Shown: in pieces, positions 42,961-51,279 of the stretch
Layout: the number at the start of each line of letters is the position of its first letter
How positions within the stretch are numbered: the stretch's first letter is position 1
Assembly: GCA_031269355.1 (NCBI GenBank)
Contig: JAISZG010000041.1
Coordinates: forward strand, 1 to 64,000
Length of the DNA stretch: 64,000 bases
Source: Oscillospiraceae bacterium
Lineage (GTDB): Bacteria > Bacillota > Clostridia > Christensenellales > Aristaeellaceae
Reading direction: 5' to 3'
Program-made: the position numbers and the translations under genes
The notes under the pieces: model-generated
What the model was told of the DNA's origin: nothing
What the model saw: only the letters and a program-made list of their open reading frames with translations
The model's database searches: none

Positions 42961-43020
42961 AATCCAAAGACCTCCCGTCAAAAGAGTGCGAAAAAACAGA
43001 TTTTTGCAGATTCTATTGGT

Positions 43021-43049
43021 AGCATAGCACAGATTGTAAACCTTTGCAA
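43021..43049 (-). promoter_or_regulatory. Promoter of second sugar-importer operon
   Basis: Minus-strand TTGCAA, 17 bp, TATGCT, about 60 bp upstream of the LplB-type permease start. Confidence 0.6.
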
Positions 43050-43201
43050 GGATCAATTTGCACGGGATGAACCAGGAATATAGTAGCGCCGACCAGCGTT
43101 AATCCCCTCCGCCGCAAACGTATCGCTTTTATCTCGGATGTTTCGGGCGTGTCGTTCTGGGTAGACAACGTCCGCCTATGTACACTCCCGGAATGTCTTC
43201 C

Positions 43202-43230
43202 TTGCGCCATGCACGCCGTCGGCGTATAAT
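43202..43230 (+). promoter_or_regulatory. Promoter of MATE gene
   Basis: TTGCGC, 17 bp, TATAAT. The -10 is consensus and the -35 weak; it is 25 bp before the GTG start of the transporter. Confidence 0.55.
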
Positions 43231-43255
43231 GCCCTTACCGTTCGGAGGGATGCGC

Positions 43256-44608
43256 GTGGTTAAGGATCGATCGTTCTATAAAGCTCTGCTCCGCCTTGCC
43301 GCGCCTGCGGCGTTTCAGGGATTTATATCGCTGTTGGTGGTGCAGGCTGATAATGTTATGGTTGGCAGCCTCGGAGATATCTCGCTGGCGAGCGTCGCTA
43401 TATCCAACAGCGCGACCGCCTTTTTTATCGCGGCCATAACCGGCATGACGAGCGGCTCGTCCGTGCTGATATCCCAATACTGGGGGCGTAAGGACGTGCC
43501 GCGCATTCGGCAGGTGTTCGCTATCGTCGCCACATTATGCACGTTGATCGCGATAGCGTCGATTATCGCGATCAGCGTCGCGCCTCGATTTTTGTTAAGC
43601 CGCTTCACCGACGCGCCGGATATATTAAGCGCGGGGCTTCCGTATTTCCGGCTGGTGAGCCTGTCGTATCTGCCGTTCGCTCTGAGTACCGCGCTGATAG
43701 GTATGCTGCGCAGCGTGGAAATTGTGAACGTTACTATATATACGACTATAGCCGCGCTGTTCGTAAATATATCGCTGAACTGGATATTGATATTTGGCAA
43801 GCTCGGTATGCCAAAGCTTGGAGTGACCGGCGCGGCCGCCGCGACGATCGTCTCGCGGGCGGTCGAACTGGGGATCGTGTGGTGGTATACGTTTTATCGT
43901 CAAAAAAATCTGCCGATTCGCCCTCGCGATTTGATAGGCGGTGAGCGCGCTCTGTGGGGAGACTATGCGCGATATGGTTTGCCCGTCGGCATAACCGATA
44001 TGCAATGGGCGTTTGTTGGCGTATTTAAAACGGCGATAATTGGTCGGCTCGGCTCGACGATGATAACGGCGAACACGATAGCGACAGGTTTAATGGAGCT
44101 TGGGCGGGTGTTCTCATCCAGCCTTACGATAGGCGCTTGCGTGATGATAGGCGTAACCGTCGGCGCGCGCGATTATAAACGCACGCGGGAATATTCCAAT
44201 ACAATACAGATATTATTCGTCGGCGTCGGCTTATGCATTGCGGCGGGCGTGTATCTGCTGCGCGAGCCATACGCGGCTCTGTATGGCAATGTATCCGACG
44301 CCGCGCGATCCTTGTCGCTGCGGTTTATTACGATAGGAGCGCTCACGCTGATAGGCACTACCTACCACGCGTCCTGTTTTGTCGGCATCAACAGGGGCGC
44401 GGGCGACAGCCGCTTTGTGCTGATTGTCGATACCATCTGCGGTTGGCTGGTGGTTCTGCCTCTGTCCGCGTTAGCGGCGTTCGTATGGCGAGCGCCGCTG
44501 CCCGTTGTGTTCCTCTGCCTGTACTGCGACCAATGTTTTAAATGGATCATCGCGTTTTTTCGATTGCGCGGGAATAAGTGGATCAGGAACGTTACGCGCG
44601 ACGCTTGA
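43256..44608 (+). CDS. MATE family efflux transporter
   Basis: A 450-residue, twelve-helix-type exporter of the MATE/NorM superfamily, which expels drugs or metabolites in exchange for Na+ or H+. The GTG start at 43256 has GGAGG 7 nt upstream; an ATG two codons earlier is too close to it. Family features: APAAFQGFISLLVVQADNVM near residue 18, SVLISQYWGRKD near 80, FRLVSLSYLPFALSTALIGM and GVTGAAAATIVSRAVELGIV. It is divergent from the second sugar importer and convergent with the MetE-like gene. The substrate cannot be predicted. Confidence 0.92.
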   Translation: MVKDRSFYKALLRLAAPAAFQGFISLLVVQADNVMVGSLGDISLASVAISNSATAFFIAAITGMTSGSSVLISQYWGRKDVPRIRQVFAIVATLCTLIAIASIIAISVAPRFLLSRFTDAPDILSAGLPYFRLVSLSYLPFALSTALIGMLRSVEIVNVTIYTTIAALFVNISLNWILIFGKLGMPKLGVTGAAAATIVSRAVELGIVWWYTFYRQKNLPIRPRDLIGGERALWGDYARYGLPVGITDMQWAFVGVFKTAIIGRLGSTMITANTIATGLMELGRVFSSSLTIGACVMIGVTVGARDYKRTREYSNTIQILFVGVGLCIAAGVYLLREPYAALYGNVSDAARSLSLRFITIGALTLIGTTYHASCFVGINRGAGDSRFVLIVDTICGWLVVLPLSALAAFVWRAPLPVVFLCLYCDQCFKWIIAFFRLRGNKWIRNVTRDA

Positions 44609-44673
44609 CGGCGGCGGATCGTTTGGGATCACGGCTTTGAGCCGCTCGATCCGACGTTTTTCAGCCCCCAAAA

Positions 44674-44708
44674 AAACGATAACCGCCGCTCGGCATCGGT
44701 TATCGTTT
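44674..44708 (-). terminator. Bidirectional terminator between MATE and MetE-like genes
   Basis: AAACGATAACCG and CGGTTATCGTTT form a perfect 12-bp stem with an 11-nt loop. On the minus strand it continues into TTTTTTT, so it is strongest for the MetE-like gene; on the plus strand only TTT follows. Confidence 0.85.
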
Positions 44709-44748
44709 CAACTAGGCGCTTGCTAAAAAAGGGTGTTTTCCGCCGTTA

Positions 44749-45909
44749 TCATACTCCCCAATATTCCAGTGCGAGCCGCTGCCCCTGATCGATTTTCGCC
44801 CATTGTTCGTCTTCGGTCAATTCATTGCCTCCGTCGCAGGATGCGAATCCGCATTGGTGCGAAAGCAGCAATCTGCCTTTATCGATAATTTTCGCGGCTT
44901 CGTCTAACAATCTTACGGCGCGCGCCTCGTCGTCCAGCGCGCTCAGCTTGCTGGAAAGCAGGCCGAGTACTATTTCGGTGCCGGGTCGATCCTGGAATAC
45001 GGCGAGCGCATCCAGCGAACCCGCCCGCTCGTCGTCCCATTCCAGGAAGAAACGATCATATTTGAGCTGCTTCAGGAATAGATTGGCTATCTTAACATAA
45101 GAGCCTCCGCTCATATTCCTCGATTCATAATTGCCGCGGCAGTTATGCGTCCACATCGCGAGACCCAGCTCATGGCCAAAGTCTATCAGAGTATTATTTA
45201 TATCAATGAATTCGGCCGCCAGCGCTCTAACCGCCGCTTGATCGATATTTTCACCCGTATAGGGCGAGTTAGGATTATCATCCGCGAATATTTCCCACAG
45301 GCAATCGTCGAATTGCAGAATCTTTCCGCCGATTGCGGCATATTCCGCCACAAATTCTTTATACGCGCGAACCAGCCCGTCCCTCAGCTCCCCCGTCGTC
45401 GCGTACACCGAGTCTTTTCCACCGATATTATCCGACCATGACAACTCTCCAAGTATGTGCGACGGAGACGGGATGCACAGCTTCGTTTTGCGATCGCCCG
45501 CAATAGATTTCAGCTTTTTATATATATTGATAAAATGATGATTCTTCCCGCTCAGATCGCCGGTTATCCTAAGCCCGATATCCTTCCTGGTTTCATACTT
45601 TGCGGTTTCATCCTTATCGCGAAAATAATATCCATGTTCCGCGATATATCTATTTATACCTTTAAATCCCCACACAAAATCCAAATGCCATAGGGATTTA
45701 GAAAACTCTCCGTCCGTTATAATTTCCAGGCCATGCTCGATCTGTTTATTTACGACGTGCTTTATCGCCTCCAGCTCACATTCCTCATATCCTTCATAAT
45801 CGCTATAAAATGGGTAGGTTATATTGTCGTTATGTTCGATCTGTTTTTTGTAGCGCAGCAGTTTTTCTGGACGCAGCAGGCTTCCCACCGTCATGAATTT
45901 ATTGCTCAC
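44749..45909 (-). CDS. Methionine synthase II / YxjG-YxjH-like methyltransferase
   Basis: A 386-residue protein equivalent to the C-terminal half of cobalamin-independent methionine synthase (MetE), similar to Bacillus YxjG/YxjH. Features: TVGSLLRPEKLL at the N-terminus, HGLEIITDGEFSKSLWHLDF near 60, QFDDCLWEIF near 195, zinc-site residues in WTHNCRGNY (His, Cys) near 250 and LSHQCGFASC (Cys) near 355. Short stand-alone forms transfer methyl groups to homocysteine or related thiols. It is 99 bp downstream of a LysR regulator on the same strand, a likely regulator. Confidence 0.85.
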   Translation of the reverse strand: MSNKFMTVGSLLRPEKLLRYKKQIEHNDNITYPFYSDYEGYEECELEAIKHVVNKQIEHGLEIITDGEFSKSLWHLDFVWGFKGINRYIAEHGYYFRDKDETAKYETRKDIGLRITGDLSGKNHHFINIYKKLKSIAGDRKTKLCIPSPSHILGELSWSDNIGGKDSVYATTGELRDGLVRAYKEFVAEYAAIGGKILQFDDCLWEIFADDNPNSPYTGENIDQAAVRALAAEFIDINNTLIDFGHELGLAMWTHNCRGNYESRNMSGGSYVKIANLFLKQLKYDRFFLEWDDERAGSLDALAVFQDRPGTEIVLGLLSSKLSALDDEARAVRLLDEAAKIIDKGRLLLSHQCGFASCDGGNELTEDEQWAKIDQGQRLALEYWGV

Positions 45910-46008
45910 ATCATCATCCTCCTAAAATTGTATGCCGTTACTTTACCACAAAAGGAAGCATATAGGGTAAGACGCGTTTTATATGTAGCGCCATAGGATT
46001 TGGCTATA

Positions 46009-46932
46009 TCACAGTTCTAGCTTTACTCCATAACACTTAAGCACCGCTTTCAACTCTTCCAAATACAATGCGGCCATCCTGCCGAGCTGCGTTAGGTGGC
46101 TGGAAATCCATCCGACTTGTATTGAATCGTCCACTCGCAATGGAACGGCGACAATATTGTCGCCGTTCAAATCCGCGCTGACTATTCCGGTGGAAATCGT
46201 ATACCCGTTAAGGCCGATCATAAGGTTGAAAATGGTGGCTCTGTCGCTTACGCGGATATTTTTCTTGCGATAGATGGTGCTTTGTATTTCCTCTGAAAAA
46301 TAGAACGAATTATTATCGCCCTGCTCGAACGCGAGATACGGGTATTCCTCCAAATCATCCAGCGTCAAATAATCTTTTTGCGAGAGCGGGTTTCCGGCGC
46401 TGACGAAAACATGCGGGGTTGTGGTGAACAGCGGATGAAAATCCAACCGGCTCTCCCGAAGAAGCTTCTCGATCACTTTCCGATTAAACGGATTCAGATA
46501 CATTATGCCTATCTCGCTGCGCTGGTTTTTCACGTCTTCAATGATCTCGTGAGTTCGCGTTTCGCGCAGCGTGAATTCATACTCTTCAGCGTCAGTTTTT
46601 TTGACCATGTTTACGAATGCGTTGACCGCGAAGGCGTAATGCTGCGTGGAGATTGAGCACAGGCGGCGCGGAGTTCTGTTGGTCGAATATCGCTGCTCCA
46701 GCAGCTCCGTCTGTTCGACGACCTGCCTGGCATAGCCAAGGAATTCCGTTCCGTCCTCCGTTAATGTTATGCCTTTGGAGGTGCGAAGCAGCAGTTCCAG
46801 CCCGATCTCGTTTTCGAGTTCCTTTATCGAGTTTGAAAGGCTTGGCTGCGATATGAACAATCGCTTCGCGGCTTCGCTGATGGATTCGCAATTGACTATT
46901 TCTATCAAATATTTGAGCTGCCGCAAAGTCAT
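46009..46932 (-). CDS. LysR family transcriptional regulator
   Basis: A 307-residue regulator. The ATG at 46932 has GAGG 8 nt upstream; a GTG at 46941 overlaps that ribosome site. The N-terminal winged helix reads LKYLIEIVNCESISEAAKRL, FISQPSLSNSIKELENEIGL, LLRTSKGITLTEDGTEFLGY, clear LysR signatures. The C-terminal ~220 residues are the usual effector-binding domain. The upstream SH3 gene ends 10 bp before the start and the MetE-like gene lies downstream on the same strand. The effector is unknown; a sulphur-amino-acid signal is a guess from context. Confidence 0.92.
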   Translation of the reverse strand: MTLRQLKYLIEIVNCESISEAAKRLFISQPSLSNSIKELENEIGLELLLRTSKGITLTEDGTEFLGYARQVVEQTELLEQRYSTNRTPRRLCSISTQHYAFAVNAFVNMVKKTDAEEYEFTLRETRTHEIIEDVKNQRSEIGIMYLNPFNRKVIEKLLRESRLDFHPLFTTTPHVFVSAGNPLSQKDYLTLDDLEEYPYLAFEQGDNNSFYFSEEIQSTIYRKKNIRVSDRATIFNLMIGLNGYTISTGIVSADLNGDNIVAVPLRVDDSIQVGWISSHLTQLGRMAALYLEELKAVLKCYGVKLEL

Positions 46933-46942
46933 CAGGCTCACC

Positions 46943-48397
46943 TCATTTAAAATGCCGCGCTTCGATAAAGCCTATATTCGCGTCCCACGTATCCCAAACG
47001 TGCAGCCAGCCGCCATATTCTCCGAGCACCCTGAACGCCCGTCCGTCGGCTGAATACCATTTTTGAGTTTGCGCCTCTGCGGTCGGGGCGAAGTTCATAG
47101 GAACAGTCCCCTCGACGGCGCGCAGCGTCCGCACCGGTCTGCGATCGATCACTTCCCAACGCGGATTATATGCAAGCATACTCTTTTGCATATATCCGGA
47201 AATCGTGCTCGCGCCCGGCTCGCCTATGCGAACCAGCGCCCACGTGTCGTCCTCGTATGCGAGAACCGTTACAAGCGTTCCGTTATAATATCTGCCTAAT
47301 ATTCGCGCGCTTGCGTTCGGCGCTTCGCGCAGGTTCAGCGTATACGAGGGCGCGGGAGCGACGATGCCAGCGACGCGTTCGCCCAGTATAGCTGCGTATT
47401 TCTCCCGAATGAACCCGGTCAGCGAAGGCTTGCCCAGCTCTCCCGGATATCGCACATGCCACCAGCCGTTTGCCGCTACGCCCATCACCTCGATAGGCAC
47501 GCCGTTTGATAACACCGCCGCGATTTGCGCGTCGGCGCTTGGCTGCGCGTACAGCGGCCACTCGATCTCGCTGGGAATGAACGCGGGCATCATATTCGGA
47601 AACTCACCAAGCTGCGATCCCGTTGTGAAATACGACCGCTGCATATATCCGACCGCCGATCCAGCGCCTTCGCCCACGCGAACTTTCGACCAGTAATCGT
47701 CTACGTTTTCCAATACGCGAAACGTTACGCCGTTATAATATAATCCCAGCGACGCGGAGGCAATCGTAGGAGCGGCGCGCAAATTCAGCCGCCCTGTGTT
47801 GCCCGTGCTTACTACCGCGTCGCACAGCCCGTCCTCTGGAATAGCAACCGCGCCGCCGGGCGTAAAATACTCGCCGCCCACGGGGGTTAGGTACTGCGAG
47901 AGCATATATCCCGTTTTGCCGTCGGAACGAACGCGCACATGGTACCATTCGTTCGCGATGCCCAGCACGTCCACCCGCTCTCCATTTTGATAATGCCCCA
48001 CCGCCAGCGCTTCCTTACTCGCGACCACGCGCAGGTTCAGCCAATCGGAGGCTTTGGGGTTGTTCACGGTTACCGTCTGAATCGTGGAGGGAACCGTCGC
48101 GCCAAACGAAAGGAACGAGCGCATCATCCAGCCCTGCGTGCCGCCGATGCGCACATAGACCCACGCCGGGTCGGATGCGTCAAGCACCACAACCTCGACG
48201 CCGTTATAATATTTACCCAGCGATTGCGATAAAACGCTGGGAGCCGCGCGCAGGTTCAGGCGATCCGCATGATTGGGATTATGCACCCAGGCGGAAGCGG
48301 ACACAGCCTGCGCCCGTGCGGCGGGCAAATGGAAACATACGCTTAACAGAATTGCGGCGATCACAAGCACCCAGGCGGATTTTCGTATCGATCGCAC
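46943..48397 (-). CDS. Secreted multi-SH3b-repeat protein
   Basis: A 484-residue exported protein with about six SH3b-like repeats. It starts at GTG (48397), with AAAGGGGGG about 9 nt upstream. The signal peptide is MRSIRKSAWVLVIAAILLSV, cut near ARAQA. The repeats share RLNLRAAPS...LGKYYNGVEV, WVYVRIGGTQGWMMRSFL and similar strings: DRLNLRAAP, DWLNLRVVA, GRLNLRAAP, WPLYAQPSA, YTLNLREAP, and a degenerate last one. No peptidase or amidase domain is attached, so it probably binds the cell wall. It overlaps the ribosome site of the LysR gene. Confidence 0.85.
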   Translation of the reverse strand: MRSIRKSAWVLVIAAILLSVCFHLPAARAQAVSASAWVHNPNHADRLNLRAAPSVLSQSLGKYYNGVEVVVLDASDPAWVYVRIGGTQGWMMRSFLSFGATVPSTIQTVTVNNPKASDWLNLRVVASKEALAVGHYQNGERVDVLGIANEWYHVRVRSDGKTGYMLSQYLTPVGGEYFTPGGAVAIPEDGLCDAVVSTGNTGRLNLRAAPTIASASLGLYYNGVTFRVLENVDDYWSKVRVGEGAGSAVGYMQRSYFTTGSQLGEFPNMMPAFIPSEIEWPLYAQPSADAQIAAVLSNGVPIEVMGVAANGWWHVRYPGELGKPSLTGFIREKYAAILGERVAGIVAPAPSYTLNLREAPNASARILGRYYNGTLVTVLAYEDDTWALVRIGEPGASTISGYMQKSMLAYNPRWEVIDRRPVRTLRAVEGTVPMNFAPTAEAQTQKWYSADGRAFRVLGEYGGWLHVWDTWDANIGFIEARHFK

Positions 48398-48474
48398 GGC
48401 GCGAACCCCCCTTTCAAATTACAGCTTACAGCTTGTACGCATATTGATCCGATTGATAATGATCCGGTTGATAA

Positions 48475-48513
48475 AAAAACGTTCGTAAAAAAGCGTTCGT
48501 AAAAAAGCGTTCT
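48475..48513. repeat. Short AT/GC direct repeats in intergenic region
   Basis: Three near copies of AAAAAAGCGTTCGT lie in tandem. Just before them GATCCGATTGATAAT and GATCCGGTTGATAAA form another pair. The 205-bp gap between the SH3 gene and the glycosyltransferase gene holds nothing else I can identify. Confidence 0.6.
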
Positions 48514-48602
48514 ATACAACAAACGCAATAGCCAAACAAAACCATCCTTCGACTCGCGTCCGAGATAAAACCGTCAAGCGGAAGTAAGCAGCCGCGATGT
48601 GT

Positions 48603-50750
48603 TTATGAAACTTGCCAGGATCCAAGAAATACGTCGCCAAGGGGATTGAAGAATATCCGCAGTTCCCGCGCGCCGGGCGTTATCGCGAACGTAAGATCGA
48701 GAGTTTGCTCGCCCGCCTTTAGGTCTAGGGCTTTCATATCGTCGCCGACATTTATTTCTATATAACCATCCTCCTTGGATGTAAGAGAAATCTTCAGCGT
48801 CAGTTCGTCCCGCTCAAGCAGCGACGGTTCATAAACTTCTATTTGCGAGCCGTATACCAGCATATCGTTCATTTCCGCGAATATGGAGCGCGTGCGCGCG
48901 GCGAACCACGCTCGGTCGGTTGGCGCGTCTATCATCACATACGCGCCGTCCGCGCTGGTATGCGCCACGACTTCGGGCGAAGGCTGTATTCTTTTATACG
49001 CGCCCGCGTCCAGTATCAAGCGCGTAACACGCGCGGGCGTCGACGGCGCTTCCCTCCAGAAGCGAGGCGGCGTGAACGAAACCGCGCTTCCGTTTTCGAT
49101 CAGTACGGCCGGCAGCCGTTCGCATGTCACGACAGGCGCGTCCTCGCGCAGCAGCAGCGCGATCCATTGCACTCCAAGCGAAGTAACGCGCGTGGGTTCG
49201 CAAACAAATACGCTCGATTCCGCTCGCGCCCACTCGAGCGCTTCCTGCGTATCGGCCGCCATCCACTCCATATCTCTAGCCTCGATCAGCGCGCGGGTTT
49301 CCATGCCCGTGCTCAAAACCGCCCACGCGAGCAGCAGAGCGCAGGCGCTCGTTCTGAGCGCGCGAGTGAATCCGCAGACGCGCCAACACGCCGCCATTCC
49401 GGCGACGAGCGCGGCGGTGGCGCAGCGCACCGCCCATATCGGAATTCTATCTCCGAACGCCCTTAATCCAACGAACGACATCATCTGGAACGAAACGGAA
49501 CCGTAATCCTTGGGCGGAAAAATCAGCGCGATTCCGCATATCATAAGCCCTGCGGTTATCCAGAACGCTGCGCCAGGCCTGCTCCGCTCGGCGCTTGGCG
49601 AAAGCGCCAGCGCGATCACAGGTATTGTAAATGGATATAAATAACGAAGATGATACCAGCTATCCGTTATTGGATCAGCCGCTTCAGACAGGAATACTGC
49701 GTAACCGATTCCGATGACCATCAGCGCCGAAGCGATTAGCGTAGCCGATCGAAGCGCTCGCTCACCCGCCGACCGTCCGTCGAGGCGAATCGTCTGCGCA
49801 AGCGCCGGGAAAAACGCGAACGCAGCGGTGAACATAAACGCGGTCGCGACAGTTCCATATAAAACGGTTAGCCAATTTTCAAACGAAAGCGCGGTTACCG
49901 ATGAAAGCTGCCCCGCGTAAAGATCGGTCGCGCCGACGTCTGGCAGCGACTGCATCGATGCGAACCATGCGTTCACGCTAAAATATGCCGCCGCCGCGCA
50001 AACAGCCCAAACCGCAACGCGAACGATAGAAGGCTTATCCCTTTCTCGCAGCGCGTGAGCCGCCAATACCGCGAACAATGCTGTCGGCAGCGCGGCATAG
50101 CCTGGTTTCGTGAAATATGTCAGCACGCTCGCTATCGCGGAGAAGCCGCCCCATATAAGCGGAGCCAAAGGCGCAGCGCAGCCTGGCCGCAGCGGATTCA
50201 AAGAAATTCCGCACGCGTCTTCACATCTTACGCGCTCTGCACCTCCAGAATCGTCGCAGGCGCGCAAGAACGCATACAGCGCGAATAGCGTAAGCGGCAG
50301 GAGTATATTCTCGGCAAGCGCGTATTGATTGGTCGTCATTTCCGGCATCAGCCCAAGATACAGCGTAACAAACCACGCCGCCTTCCGGCTGCGCGTCAGG
50401 CGGCGCGCAGTCGCAAACGCGACGAACAGCGCGAGGTTCGACACAAGCGTATTCCATATGCGTATCGCACGAAGTATATCGATGGATTCCGGAAGCGCAA
50501 ACAGCGGCGATATCAAAAGAGGATAAAGCAAACTCTCCGCAGCGATAGGCTGTCCATAAAACAGCGCGCGCCCCTGCGCAAACAAACTGCGCGCAGCATT
50601 TACATATAAAAATTCATCATATATAACCGATGCCGCGCGCGGCGTGATCGCGAGCGCGGCGATCCGCAGCGCGCATAACGCGGCGTACAAAACCACCAGC
50701 GCGGCGGGATCGATCGATCGTTTCCTTTTGATTGCAGCCGGAGCATGCAT
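48603..50750 (-). CDS. Membrane glycosyltransferase, ArnT/PMT-like (GT39/GT83 type)
   Basis: A 715-residue polytopic membrane protein. The N-terminal ~550 residues hold many hydrophobic segments; the first outward loop has SVIYDEFLYVNAARSLFAQG, the conserved Asp-Glu of lipid-linked-sugar transferases such as ArnT and protein mannosyltransferases. It also has EMTTNQYALAENILLPLTLF near 150. The last ~150 residues look like a soluble beta-rich extracytoplasmic domain (ELTLKISLTSKEDGYIEINV). GAGGAGG is upstream of the ATG. It likely transfers sugar from a polyprenyl-phosphate donor to an envelope acceptor. Confidence 0.75.
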   Translation of the reverse strand: MHAPAAIKRKRSIDPAALVVLYAALCALRIAALAITPRAASVIYDEFLYVNAARSLFAQGRALFYGQPIAAESLLYPLLISPLFALPESIDILRAIRIWNTLVSNLALFVAFATARRLTRSRKAAWFVTLYLGLMPEMTTNQYALAENILLPLTLFALYAFLRACDDSGGAERVRCEDACGISLNPLRPGCAAPLAPLIWGGFSAIASVLTYFTKPGYAALPTALFAVLAAHALRERDKPSIVRVAVWAVCAAAAYFSVNAWFASMQSLPDVGATDLYAGQLSSVTALSFENWLTVLYGTVATAFMFTAAFAFFPALAQTIRLDGRSAGERALRSATLIASALMVIGIGYAVFLSEAADPITDSWYHLRYLYPFTIPVIALALSPSAERSRPGAAFWITAGLMICGIALIFPPKDYGSVSFQMMSFVGLRAFGDRIPIWAVRCATAALVAGMAACWRVCGFTRALRTSACALLLAWAVLSTGMETRALIEARDMEWMAADTQEALEWARAESSVFVCEPTRVTSLGVQWIALLLREDAPVVTCERLPAVLIENGSAVSFTPPRFWREAPSTPARVTRLILDAGAYKRIQPSPEVVAHTSADGAYVMIDAPTDRAWFAARTRSIFAEMNDMLVYGSQIEVYEPSLLERDELTLKISLTSKEDGYIEINVGDDMKALDLKAGEQTLDLTFAITPGARELRIFFNPLGDVFLGSWQVS

Positions 50751-50934
50751 AAGGTCGCTTCCTCCTCAAGTTCGATTCTTGAACTGGGCGCGGCAAATCT
50801 TGTATGGCTATTATAGGAATATCCGCCGATATTGTCCAGCGGAGCTGCGGGTTATCTCAGCATTAAGATGTTGTTAATATAATAATTATTCAGGTCAATA
50901 TATTTGAATGCATAAATATATACTTTTTTTATGC

Positions 50935-50963
50935 TTGACATGTTTCATCCAATATGATACTCT
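50935..50963 (+). promoter_or_regulatory. Promoter of second hppA
   Basis: TTGACA, 17 bp, TACTCT. Transcription would start near 50970 and make a leader of about 310 nt ahead of the hppA ATG. Confidence 0.6.
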
Positions 50964-51068
50964 TAGAAGCGTTTACGATATTGTCGGTTGGTAAAATTTT
51001 CATAGGCGTATATTTATAATTTAATATTATTTATCCGGTTGGCAGTCGAAAGGCTGTTTCAAGTTATT

Positions 51069-51133
51069 GGGTCTTAGGGTGGTTCGGATTACGAATCATC
51101 CGCAGGGTGGGGGACCTCTCGTTTACGTACGAG
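51069..51133 (+). ncRNA. Structured 5' leader upstream of hppA (candidate riboswitch or attenuator)
   Basis: Three helices can be drawn. A closing helix pairs GGGTC (51069-51073) with GACCT (51113-51117). Inside it GGGTGGTTCG (51077-51086) pairs with CGAATCATCC (51092-51101) around GATTA, a 10-bp helix with two G-U pairs. A third hairpin pairs CTCGT (51118-51122) with ACGAG (51129-51133). A terminator follows at once. I compared it by eye with known riboswitch classes (c-di-AMP, c-di-GMP, fluoride, M-box, THF, ZTP, TPP, cobalamin) and saw no match. The ligand, if any, is unknown. Confidence 0.5.
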
Positions 51134-51135
51134 TG

Positions 51136-51160
51136 CGCTCCTGCCATGGGAGCTTTTTTT
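51136..51160 (+). terminator. Leader terminator upstream of hppA
   Basis: GCTCC-TGCCATG-GGAGC followed by TTTTTTT, within the transcribed leader and about 120 bp before the hppA ATG. Its position after a folded region, inside an untranslated leader, is the layout of a transcription attenuator. Confidence 0.75.
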
Positions 51161-51279
51161 ATGAATGCCGGGGAGGTGTTAGCGAATCCATCGGTCGCCC
51201 AGCGCGCGGGGAGCGCCGCCGTGTTTACACGGCAATGCTATTAACTTTATCAACAATAACAGAAAGGAACGAAACCGCT

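Noticed and set aside
51069..51160. Assignment of the hppA leader to a known riboswitch class
   Set aside because: The conserved core strings of the classes I know (c-di-AMP, c-di-GMP, fluoride, Mg, THF, ZTP, TPP, cobalamin) could not be found, so it is left unassigned.
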